Assembly (NCBI RefSeq): GCF_038502225.1
Contig: NC_091303.1
Coordinates: 25,014,800 to 25,078,799, forward strand
DNA from: Cherax quadricarinatus
Taxonomy: Eukaryota; Arthropoda; Malacostraca; Decapoda; Parastacidae
Direction: 5' to 3'
DNA: 64,000 nucleotides
A program made the position numbers and the translations under genes. Below the pieces are notes generated by a model, which searched no databases, was not told the origin of the DNA, and saw only the letters and a program-made list of their open reading frames with translations. Shown piece by piece: positions 43,398 to 53,202 of the stretch. Within the stretch, counting starts at the first letter, position 1; the number at the start of each line of letters is the position of its first letter.

Positions 43398-43873
43398 TCT
43401 TCTTTCTTTCAACACACCAGCCGTATCCCACCGAGGCGGAGTGGAACAAAAGGAAAAACGAAAGTTTCTCCTTTTACATATAGTAATATATACAGGAGAA
43501 GGGATTACTAGCCCCTTGCTCCCGGCATTTTAGCCGCCTCTTACGGTACGCATGGCTTACGGAGGAAGAATTCTGTTCCACTTCCCCCTGGAGATAAGAG
43601 GAAATAAACAAGAACAAGAACTAGAAAGAAAATAGAAGAAAACCTAGAGGGGCATGTATGTATATATATGCTTGTACATGTATGTGTAGTGTGACCTAAG
43701 TGTAAGTAGAAGTAGCAAGACGTACCTGAAACCTTGCATGTTCATGAGACAGAAAAATAGACACCAGCAATCCTACCATCATGTAAAACAATTACAGGCT
43801 TTCGTTTTACACTCACTTGGCAGGACGGTAGTACCTCCCTGGGTGGTTGCTGTCTACCAGCCTACTACCTATA
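43398..43873 (-). mobile_element. SIDE copy 5 with an 11-bp target duplication
   Basis: Complete minus-strand SIDE of 476 bp. Flanks AGAGAATTATA at 43387-43397 and 43874-43884 are identical. It is very similar to copy 4, only about 70 bp away, in the same orientation. Confidence 0.93.
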
Positions 43874-43932
43874 AGAGAATTATACATTTATATCCAAAAA
43901 AGTGCCTTATGATTTTTGAAATTCCAATATAT

Positions 43933-44847
43933 AGTGGAACCCCAGTTTTCGTCCAGTCTTGTTATCGTACAATTCAGTTTTCAACCACTTCTTTCGGCTA
44001 AAGTTGCCCCGTTTTCATACATCCTCTCAGAAATTGTCCGTATCAGATGAATCCGCCTGCTCGCGGGATGCAGCCATTCATAAGTTCGTGACTTTGTCTG
44101 CCTTTGTTACTCGTTCAGTGAGCATTACTCCACGCGTTCATCCAGAACAAGACCTTCATTTGGAACAGCAACAGACCTTAGCTGAGGAAATTGCTTCAGA
44201 GGAGGAGGAAGAGAGAGAGGAGAATGTGCTTTCTTCAGCAATTAAGGACATTTGTGCAAAGTGGAGTGAGGTGCAAAGTTTTGTGGAGAAATATCACCCT
44301 AACAAAGTTGTTGAAAGCCATGTCAGCAATATGTTTAATGACAATGCCTTGTCCCATTTTATTCAAATCTTAAAGAGACACCAGAAACAGGCCTATCTGG
44401 ACAGAGTTTTTGTGCAACAGGGGCCCAGTGACTCTCAAGTTGGTCCTAGTGCCAGTAAAAGACAAAGAAGGAAAGTAACCCTGGATAGGGCTTTGATAAC
44501 TTAAGTCCTTATGGAGGGGATTCCCCTTCCAAACAATAACCTCTCCTCCCTCTCCCCTCCTTGCCATCTTCCATACGCCAACAAGAGTCTTCAAGAAAAG
44601 TAAAAGTGATGTTAAATGTTCATTTATCCATTTCATTAGTCATTTATATTTATTTCTCATTTTTTCTGTATGCAAAACAATAGTTATTCTCTATAAAATG
44701 TATTTTTTGTTAATATTTTTGGGTGTCTGGAATGGATTAATTGGATTTACATTATTTCTTATGGGAAATATTACTTCAGTTTTCGTACAAATCGGTTTTC
44801 GGCCGACCTTCAGGAACGGATTAAAGATGAAAACCGGGGTTCCACTG
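43933..44847 (+). mobile_element. Internally deleted Tigger T5 (about 915 bp)
   Basis: Ends TAGTGGAACCCC and GGGGTTCCACTG. Iterons of AGTTTTCGTC/AGTTTTCAAC type are at the left end. The right end has GGTTTTCATC, a 22-bp spacer, inverted GCCGAAAACC, 6 bp, inverted TACGAAAACT. It ends 30 bp from the LRP1 exon at 44878, so it lies at the donor side of that exon. Confidence 0.85.
43959..44504 (+). pseudogene. Tigger transposase C-terminal remnant, T5
   Basis: About 180 codons keep the acidic region (LAEEIASEEEEEREENV), the KDICAKWSEVQSFVEKYHP block and the basic C-terminus (GPSASKRQRRKVTLD). Both HTH domains and all three catalytic Asp blocks are missing, so it cannot act as a transposase. Confidence 0.85.
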
Positions 44848-44877
44848 TAATATTTAAAAACTGTGGACTACTCTTAC

Positions 44878-45014
44878 TTGAAGGCAGGCTTTCCACAAGC
44901 TTGATCATTGTCTTCATCAGAGCCATCACCGCAGTCATTCTCACCATCACATAACCAAGAGTGAAATATGCATCTGGAATTTTTGCACTGAAAATGGCTG
45001 CTGGGACAAGTTAC
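44878..45014 (-). CDS. LRP1: LRP1 exon: seventh LDL-receptor class A repeat
   Basis: This 137-bp exon has acceptor 'ttttttacag' above 45014 and donor 'gtaagag' below 44878. It encodes one LDLa repeat: [37 protein letters not shown]. All six cysteines and the calcium-ligating D-x-SDE motif are present. Phase 0 at the 5' side and phase 2 at the 3' side match its neighbours. LDLa repeats bind basic patches on ligands. Confidence 0.94.
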
Positions 45015-45039
45015 CTGTAAAAAATAAAATATTGTAATT

Positions 45040-45105
45040 TTTTTTTTTTAACACAGCGGCCATTTCCCACTGAGGCATGGTGACTCCAAAAAGAAAGGAA
45101 AATAT
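45040..45105 (-). repeat. LINE/SIDE 3' tail fragment in a 231-bp LRP1 intron
   Basis: A poly-T run and diverged stem-loop on the minus strand, the last ~65 bp of a LINE or SIDE, fill part of the small intron between 45015 and 45245. Confidence 0.7.
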
Positions 45106-45245
45106 GTTGACAGTATGATGAATACATACTGCTAGCTTTCAACCATGTAACAATAAATATAGATACTGTTATCCAAACTAAATAATTTAATATACTAAAT
45201 TTATTTTGACAGCATAGTTACATGTAGTTATTTTTATTCACTAAC

Positions 45246-46294
45246 CTGTCCACAAGTATTAGGTTCATCAGAGGAATCTTCACAGTCTGAAGTGCCATCA
45301 CATCTCCAGCTCTTTGGGATACATATACCAGACTTCTCACACTTAAACTGACTCTCATCATTGCACTCATCTGGTCCAACAGTGGGGCATCCTAGTTCAT
45401 CTGAAGCATCATCACAGTCTGGGATTCCATCACATTTGTAGGATTCATGAATACACTGCTTTTGATTATTACATTTGAATTGAGCAGCTGTACATGCTAT
45501 AGGTGGACAACCTTCTTCATCTTTATTGTCATAGCAATCATTGTCACCATCACATACCCAAGCTTGTGGTATGCAAGCACCAGTGCTGGGGCAAGTGAAC
45601 TGGAAGTAAGAACATGTTTTGTTGGCACAAAAATCTCCTTCATCAGAACTATCACCACAGTCATTCTCAGAATCACATTTCCAGTTCATTGGGATGCAGC
45701 GGGCATTGTCACACTGGAAATATGAGGTTTCACATGTGACATTAACACACCCGGTCTCATCTGAAAAATCTCCACAGTCATTATCTGAATCACATTTGAA
45801 GGTGTTTGGGATACATCTTCCGGAGCCACATTGGAACTCTTCCTCACGACAAGTAGCCTCGGTACAATTCTGTTCTTCATCAGAGTTATCCAGACAATCA
45901 TCATCACCATCACACACCCAAGTTTTCTGTATACAACGACCATTGGAGCAAGTAAAATCCCAAGGTGCACATGATGGATCCATTGGTTCGGCATCAGGAT
46001 CAACTGCACAAGTCAGGCCATCAGAGTTAATTTTTTCACCTACGGGGCAGTCACATTTTGCCTTAAGATTTCCTGTAGTTTCATCTGGCACTGGGAAACA
46101 GAATTTCTCACAGTTGTTATTATTATTATAACATGGGTGCCCAACAGCAATATCCTGTGCTTTGACACTGTAGATGCGAATACCATAGAGACGATTGCTC
46201 TCTGCAACCTGTGCTACAGTTCTCTCCTGGGAACCATCAGTCTTATTCATTCTCAGAATTGCATCTCGACGCCAATCAGTCACGTACAGCCAAT
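45246..46294 (-). CDS. LRP1: LRP1 exon: end of YWTD propeller, EGF and six LDLa repeats
   Basis: This 1049-bp exon has acceptor 'ctgcaaacag' above 46294 and donor 'gttagt' below 45246. It encodes the last propeller blade ([15 protein letters not shown]), an EGF-like module ([17 protein letters not shown] through [16 protein letters not shown]) and six LDLa repeats, each with six cysteines and an acidic calcium motif (SDE in five, KDE in the fourth). With the next two exons the cluster has eight LDLa repeats followed by an EGF pair and a propeller. This is the layout of ligand-binding cluster II in LRP1; the first repeat ([19 protein letters not shown]) is especially LRP1-like. A large multi-domain exon is notable next to the single-repeat exons downstream. 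Confidence 0.95.
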
Positions 46295-46367
46295 CTGTTT
46301 GCAGTACAACATACATTAATAGATAACTTTAAACCTCACAATAAACCAATCATTAAAATTAAATTTT

Positions 46368-46456
46368 GAGAATACTAGTGGGATTTGAACTCAGGACCCC
46401 TGAGATTTTTTGGGCTCTCATGTTAAACACACTACTGTACCATCAATGGTACAGTA
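46368..46456 (-). repeat. tRNA-derived SINE-like fragment and 12-bp hairpin
   Basis: Minus strand: A-box-like TGGTACAGTAGTGTG and B-box-like GAGTTCAAATCCC at tRNA-like spacing. The outer part contains a perfect inverted repeat (CTACTGTACCAT/ATGGTACAGTAG, 46432-46456). Too degenerate for a functional tRNA. It lies in the 363-bp intron between two LRP1 exons. Confidence 0.4.
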
Positions 46457-46657
46457 GTTAGCATGCAAATTTAAAACCTGCAATTACTCTGAAATTTCTA
46501 AAATTAAATTATCCCTTTTACAATCTAACTCAGAATGTATTATTCATATAATTTGCTAATATACATTCTACATTTTATAAAGAAAATTATTCCACATACC
46601 ATGAATAACATTTATTCAATAAATGTTATAATAAATTATAAAGAACAATGTACCAAC

Positions 46658-46911
46658 CATTATAAATAACAAGGGAGAATGGATGTCTGATGCTCTGAGA
46701 GCTGATGGTCTGGACATCTGTACCATCCAAATTGGCATGCTGTACATGATCCAGAAGTGCATCACACCAGTATATACGATTTGTAGAATAATCTATTGAA
46801 AGACCATTGGGCCATCCAAGCAAAACATTCCGGAACACCATGACATTCGAGCCATCGAGATAGGCACGACTGATATTGGCTGGACGGTCCCACTCAGAGT
46901 AGAAAACAAAC
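46658..46911 (-). CDS. LRP1: LRP1 exon: YWTD propeller blades
   Basis: This 254-bp exon has acceptor 'gctttttcag' above 46911 and donor 'gttggt' below 46658. It encodes [20 protein letters not shown], then [29 protein letters not shown] and [11 protein letters not shown]: blades of a six-bladed beta-propeller with the typical WPNGL..DY signature. The junction to 45246-46294 restores [14 protein letters not shown]. The preceding exon ends in phase 2 and is not in the window. It is the most upstream exon seen; 46912-64000 is intron. Confidence 0.93.
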
Positions 46912-47074
46912 CTGAAAAAGCATTACATGTATTACAAGAGTACAGTATTTTAAAAAATTTACTACTGTGAATCCTACTCAACAATGCTTGCCCCCTATGC
47001 TACACATTTTAGGCAACATTCACTAGCTCTCTACATATTGATGCTTTTGGGAATATCTCTTCCTGTGGCCTGGC

Positions 47075-47766
47075 ATTGCACAAGGCCTCCCTGAGGTGGG
47101 AAGAAAAGTGTCTGCACTCTGAAGGAAGGGTGGGGATGTTACAGTTTGGTGTTACATTTGAATTGTGATGTCTATATATTTTTGAAAAGACAACTACTGA
47201 ATGGGTGATGATGGATGTATTTCCTTGTGCAGTCCTACATTGGTGGGGAAATGGCTGATGTGGCCAAAAAAAAATGTATGTACAGAATGCATACATGTGT
47301 GGTGTGAATATTAAGCAGAGAATTTAGAGCATGGAGATTAGAAAAAAACTGTGTGAGATTACTGAAATTATAAGTCAGAGAACTGAGGAGAGGCTGTTGA
47401 GGTGCTTTCGGCACCCAGACAGGATGAAGCAGAATAGGATGGCTAAGAGGGTCTATAAATCTGAGGTTCTGAGGTAGAGGGAAGGAGGGGTATAGGAGTT
47501 GTCCCAAAGATGGGTGGAGGGAGGGAATAAAGGTTTGAAGAACTAGGAACTTGAGTATCCAACAAGCTTGTGTAAGCATGTTAGATCAAAGTGGAGACAA
47601 ATGAGTTTTATGAGCAGGATAATATTTACAAAGTGATTAAGAAGAACCGTACTGGAGTTGTGAGGGGAAAAAATACAGTGCCCACACTCCATAGGAGGGA
47701 TATGGGTGTTACATTTTAGAGGGTCACCGATCTGTGATATCTGTACACTTCTGGCAAGGCACTTAT
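47075..47766 (+). mobile_element. Two old RTE-like LINE 3' fragments in tandem
   Basis: 47075-47275 has a diverged LINE 3' UTR and stem-loop with an A-rich end. 47280-47766 repeats the RT C-terminus and 3' UTR. Only short broken frames remain. The second is interrupted at TTAA by element P4. Confidence 0.75.
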
Positions 47767-47770
47767 TTAA

Positions 47771-49620
47771 CCCTTTCAAGGTTAGAACCCCTGATGTGAA
47801 ACTGCTCTCAGGGTCAGAGAATTTAAAAATATTTTTTCTTATGAAATGATAGAGAATCTTTTTCTGAAGGTAATGAAACCAAAAGTACAAAATTTGATGT
47901 AAAACTTATGGAATCGCACTCTTGCAAAGTTAGTAGTCTCAGTGACATTTACCCATCAGTGATTCTGCCTATTTTGAGCCTTATTTTCAGCCAATTCCAT
48001 TGTTACAGTCAACCAAACTCATAGCTATTTCATAAGCATTCCTTCTATTCTAATGACTGAGTACAAGAAACTGCCCATTTACCTATTTCATCTACCCAAT
48101 AAAGTGATCAAAAATTCCAATTTCACACAAAATTCAAAAATTGCCAATTCAAAAATAGGGTCCAGAATAAACAATGTAGACAATCCTGGAACTAAAAAAA
48201 AAATTCCTCTGTTCATCAGTTATGTACCCACGCTCCTCTTATATTACACTTGCTTTCTATTTTGAATTTTTATTCACACAAAAAAAAAATATTTATTGTT
48301 ATGCAGACTACTGCATAATTGTAATAATTGTATAAATAATGTCAGCACACTTGTGGACACGTATTAGACTAACCACTTGGACATTTCCACTAATTTGAGC
48401 CAATTTCAAGCTACTTTCAGTCCTGAAACCAATTAAAATCATCTCTATTTCTGTAATATATCTTACATTCTATCAAATGACACCAAGAAACCAGAATACA
48501 ACCATACAAACATATGAAAATACACTGCAGTCACTGTTTTAAACCAAAAACACAGTTGCCGTTTTTTCTAATATAAAAAAACCTTTTGTGCTGCAGGATT
48601 TTTTTTATACAGTGCACACTTGAGGATGTGGTAAACCTCCAAGAAGATATAAACCAAGTTTTCTAATGGGCAATGGAAAACAATATTATGTTCAATGAAG
48701 ACAAATTCCAACTACTCCATTATGGAAAACTGGAGGAAATAATAACTAGAACTGAGTATACTACGAACTCCAATCATACAATAGAGCAAAAAAGTAATGT
48801 GAAGGACCTGGGAGTAGTAATGTCTGAGGATCTCACCTTCAAAGATCACAACAGTGCCACTATGACATCTGCAAAGAAAATGATAGGATGGATAATGAGA
48901 ATGTTCAAAACAAGAGTTGCCAAGCCAATGATGATCCTTTTTAAATTACTTGTGCTCTCTAGGCTGAAATACTGCTGTACTTTAACATCTCCTTTCAAAG
49001 CAGGTATAACTGGAGATCTAGAGAATGTACAAAGAGCCTTTACTGCACATATAAGTTCTGTCAAACACCTTAACTACTGGGAATGCTTAGAAGCACTTGA
49101 CTTGTAGTCGCCAGAGTGCAGGCGAGAGAGATAATCATAATCTTCTACACTTGGAAAATCTTAGAAGGAATGGTCCCTAATCTGCACACAGAAATCACTC
49201 CCTATGAAAGCAAAAGACTGGGCAGGTGATGCAAAATACCCCAGTGAAAAGTAGGGGTGCCATTGGTACACTATGAGAACACACAATAAGTGTCCGGAGC
49301 CCAAGATTGTTCAACAGCCTCCCACCAGGCATAAGGGAAATTACCAATAGACCCCTGGCTGCCTTCAAGAGGGAGCTGGACAAATACTTAAAGTCAGTGC
49401 TGGATCAGCCGGGCTGTAGTTCATATGTTGGACTGTGTGTGGCCAGTAGTAACAGCCTGGTTGATCAGGCCTTGATCCACTGAGATGCTTGGTCATAGAC
49501 CAGGCCATGGGGGCATTGACCCCTCCAGGTAGATTTACCACACAGACCCATTCTCTCTTATCTAGGCCCAAATTTATCGCTCATAGCTTATCTGAAATAA
49601 GCTATGAACTGAAATGTTTA
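47771..49620. mobile_element. TTAA-type piggyBac-like element P4, split by a CR1-like fragment
   Basis: It starts after TTAA (47767-47770) with CCCTTTCAAGGTT and follows the other TTAA elements to 48619. A CR1-like insertion (48620-49537) follows, then about 80 more bp of the element ('acacagacccattctctc' onward). The right terminus is missing, so the end is approximate. Confidence 0.75.
48620..49537 (+). mobile_element. CR1/Jockey-like LINE 3' fragment
   Basis: This plus-strand 3' part of the same CR1-like family as 1868-6130 includes a 144-codon frame at 48673-49107 (FNEDKFQLLHYGK, KDLGVVMSEDLTFKDHN, LKYCCTLTSPFKAG) and the conserved 3' UTR ending in CTCCAGGTAGA. The RT palm is absent (5'-truncated). 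The frame is broken after 49107. Confidence 0.85.
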
Positions 49621-49936
49621 AAAAATGGCAGGACGATAGTACTGTACCTCCCTGGATAGTTGCTGTCTACTATTTATGTATCATTATTACAACATACTGT
49701 TCAGAAAAGAAGCCTTCACTAGACTAATAAGTCACTATTAGATACACATTTTCATGTCATGGCACAAACAGGGTGGGAGGAGACAACTCGGGACCCTGAG
49801 TAAAAAGAAATGTTCAAGTTACCTTAGTAGATTAACAAGGCACTTTAAAATTTATAAAAATATATGGATAAAAAATGTGTATAATGTAATGTAGCAGTAG
49901 CCTGTAATGTAAATTTAATGGAGCAGAATTAATACA
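49621..49936. other. No gene seen; short SIDE leader fragment
   Basis: 49628-49672 matches the SIDE 5' leader on the minus strand ('ggcaggacgatagtac'). The remainder shows no recognisable feature. Confidence 0.5.
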
Positions 49937-50032
49937 TGTACTACTTCTTCTTTCAACAAACTGGCCATATCCCACCAAGGCAGGGTGGCCCAAAAGAAAA
50001 AACAAAAGTTTCTCCTTTTAAATTTAGTAATA

Positions 50033-51402
50033 CAGCCTCTCCTCACTTAACCCTTTCAGGGTTGAGACGCCCTCTCCTAAACTCGTTCTCAGGGTCGAAA
50101 ATTTTTCGAAAAATAACAAGAAAATTATTTTTTCTTATGATATGATAGAGAATCTTTTCCCAATCATAATGGCACCAAAAGTATGAAATTTGATGGAAAG
50201 CTTATGGAATTATGCTCTTGCAAAGTTAGCAGTCTGGACGATGTTTATGCATCGGCGATTTTGCCCACTTTGAGCCCTATTTTCGGCCAATTCCAGTGTA
50301 CTAGTCAACAAAAATCATATCTATTTCACTAGAACTCCATATTTTCTATCGAATGAGTACAAGAAACTACCCATTTACCGATTTCAACTATCCAATAAAG
50401 TGGTCAGAAATTGGCAATTTTGCCAATTTCACACAAATTTCAGAAGATGCCAATTTCCAAATAGGGTCCAGAATAAACAAGACAGACATTCCTGACACTA
50501 AAATAACATATTCTCTGCTCATTAGTCATGTCCCCAGGCCCCTCTTACATCTCTTTTACTTTCCACTTTGAATTTTTATTCTCAGAAAAAATAGATTTAC
50601 TGTTATGCAGACTACTGCACTAGTGTACAAATGAGGTAGAAATGGTAGAAATAATGTCAGCACACTTGTGAAAGGATATTAGACTAACCAGTTGACGTGT
50701 ATTGGATGCTTGGCATGATTTGTTTACTTTTGAACTTTGCTAAAAATCGAACATTTCTGCTATTTTGAGCTCAATTTCAAGATACTTTTCATTATGAAAC
50801 CAATCAAAATCATCTCAATTTCTGTAATATGTCTTCCATTCTATAAAATGAGACCAGGAAAACTTAAATACAACCATAAATACCATACGAAAATACACTG
50901 CAAAGTTGCTGTTTGAAACAAAAAACACGTTCGGAGTTTTTTTTTTCTCATTATGCACTGTGTGCTGCAGGATTTTTTTTATACCATGCACACTGACCAC
51001 ATAGACCCATTCTTTCATATGTAGGCCTACCAGCTTTCTCTCACTAGATTTGAAGGTGCTAGAATTTAGGCGCACTAGTACGTCAATAACCCTGGTGCGT
51101 AAGCCGTACTAGTATGTCGGAAACCCTGAAAGGGTTAACAATGGGGTTCTGTTCCTAAGAGTAAGTTGGTAGTGAGTTTGTGTCAACCATCTTTAGATAT
51201 TTTTTAACGTAACCTTTGCACCATTTATAGCAATTTTAGTGTATTTTTAAATGTCTATACAGAAGTGTACTGTATACTGTAATAAACACAATATAAGAAA
51301 TCAGCTTTAATATAAATTACTTAGGTTTGCATACTGGTTGGAGAGCTGATCATAAGTCAGAGTGGTCAGAAAATGAGCACATCGCTAAGTAAGGAGAGGC
51401 TG
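50033..51402. mobile_element. MITE M1, copy a, TA-flanked, carrying a TTAA element
   Basis: Termini CAGCCTCTCCTCACTTA and TAAGTAAGGAGAGGCTG lie between TA dinucleotides. Without the inserted P5 it is about 285 bp. Related copies are at 53178-55736 (split by a Tigger), 12980 (terminus) and 63136-63315. Confidence 0.82.
50051..51134. mobile_element. TTAA-flanked piggyBac-like element P5 (1.08 kb)
   Basis: Between TTAA at 50047-50050 and 51135-51138, with ends CCCTTTCAGGGTT and AACCCTGAAAGGG. It is inserted in the terminus of MITE M1. Full-length and similar to P1 and P2, but without a transposase frame. Confidence 0.88.
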
Positions 51403-51556
51403 TATATACAGAAGGGGTGCTAGCTTCTTGCTGCCAGCACTTTACTCGCCTCTTGTGACATGCACTGCTTATGGAGGTAGAATTCTATTCCACTTCCCAT
51501 GGAGATAAGCGTAAGTAAACTTGAACAAGAACTATAAAGATAAGAGAAGAAAACCA

Positions 51557-52455
51557 AGTATCTGAAAACATTCACTTCTTCCATACTCCTCCTCCCCAAT
51601 TTGATATCCAATTTTTCTTTATCTAAATCATTTGACACCCTCATCACCTTACTCTTTTCTATGTTCACTTTCAACTTTCTACCTTTACACACATTCCCAA
51701 ACTCATCCACTAACCTTTGCAATTTTTCTTTAGAATCTCCCATAAGCACAGTATCATCAGCAAAAAGTAACTGTGTCAATTCCCATTTTGAATTTGATTC
51801 CCCATAATTTAATCCCACCCCTCTCCCAAACACCCTAGCATTTACTTCCTTTACAACCCCATCTATAAATATATTAAACAACCATGGTGACATTACACAT
51901 CCCTGTCTAAGACCTACTTTTACCGGGAAGTAGTCTCCCTCTCTTCTACACACCCTAACCTGAGCCTCACTATCCTCATAAAAACTCTTTACAGCATTTA
52001 ATAACTTACCACCTATTCCATATACTTGCAACATCTGCCACATTGCTCCTCTATCCACTCTATCATATGCCTTTTCTAAATCCATAAATGCAATAAAAAC
52101 CTCCCTATCTTTATCTAAATACTGTTCACATATATGCTTCAATGTAAACACCTGATCTACACATCCCCTACCCACTCTAAAACCTCCTTGCTCATCCGCA
52201 ATCCTACATTCTGTCTTACCTCTAATTCTTTCAATTATAACCCTACCGTACACTTTTCCTGGTATACTCAGTAAGCTTATTCCTCTGTAATTTTTACAGT
52301 CTCTTTTGTCCCCTTTCCCTTTATATAAAGGGACTATACATGCTCTCTGCCAATCCCTAGGTACCTTCCCCTCTTTCATACATTTATTAAACAAAAGTAC
52401 CAACCACTCCAACACTATATCCCCCCCTGCTTTTAACATTTCTGTCATAATATTT
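51557..52455 (-). pseudogene. RTE-like reverse transcriptase, copy H (open but truncated)
   Basis: An unbroken minus-strand frame from about 52455 to 51557 covers the RT palm: NYRGISLLSIPGKVYGRVI, FMDLEKAYDRVDRGAMWQM (motif A), GLRQGCVMSPWLFNIFIDGV (motif B) and LLFADDTVLMGD (motif C, intact). It starts inside the domain and ends by fusion to SIDE leader sequence at 51556, so the thumb and C-terminus are missing. It is the longest undamaged palm among the minus-strand copies but lacks the endonuclease. Confidence 0.85.
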
Positions 52456-53035
52456 ATATGACACAAATGTAAGTCACACATCAGGGCTCAACATTAATTT
52501 ATCATTAAGTGGAAAAGAATTCTTATTCCATCAGCCATGTGTGTTGTAAGAGGTGACCTTCCTCTTTTCCCATCTACCTCTTACTCTAACTGTAGCTACA
52601 ACTAAATAATGATCCGAAAATACCCATCAACCTTTTATCCACCAATACATAATCTAATAAACTACTTTCATTACGTGCTACATCCTGGAGCAATTATAAC
52701 CCACTTTTCACATCCAATCTTTATTTTGGGCTACTAGTTTTTCTCATTCATAACATCCACAATCATCTCTTTCTTATCATCTGCACACCTATAAAAGGAA
52801 AATTAATAAGACTTTAAGATAAAATCTCCCTAAGTGTATTTATGAGACAGACAAAAGACATCAGCAATCCTACCATCATGTAAAACAATCACAGGCTTCG
52901 TTTTAATCACTTGCTAAAGGTACAAAAACCTAAGTGTACAATACCTTTATGTTTATGAACAGTAGCAATCCTTTTGTAAAACAATTTTCAGGTCACCCTG
53001 CCTCGGATGGAAATGACAGGTGTGTTAAAAGAAAT
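52456..53035. repeat. Scrambled LINE/SIDE pieces
   Basis: 52507-52560 is a plus-strand leader fragment. 52560-52785 holds minus-strand endonuclease pieces with internal deletions. 52843-52915 is a minus-strand leader fragment. 52990-53035 is a plus-strand tail (stem-loop then GTGTTAAAAGAAA). Orders and orientations are mixed, consistent with repeated insertion and deletion. Confidence 0.65.
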
Positions 53036-53202
53036 TAGATGTCATCAAGATAAGCACTATTGTCCCTATTCCCAAGTTACATAATGATTCCAGGAAACAA
53101 GAAAGTTCAGTAAACAAGAGTAATTGTTGAATAAAAGGCATAATTACAATCTTCGCTGCTTATGTAAAAAGCATATACAGTCTTGCCTCACTTAGTGATG
53201 TA

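Larger units (their letters stand above)
49937..51556 (-). mobile_element. SIDE copy split by MITE M1
   Basis: The 3' tail and stem-loop at 49937-50032 and the leader part at 51403-51556 join across MITE M1 (50033-51402), restoring 'aatttagtaatatatacag'. The 5' part is missing and abuts LINE copy H. Confidence 0.78.

Noticed and set aside
45447..46131. Plus-strand frames of 92 and 170 codons over the LDLa exon
   Set aside because: Antisense to well-supported LRP1 coding sequence with conserved cysteines and splice sites.
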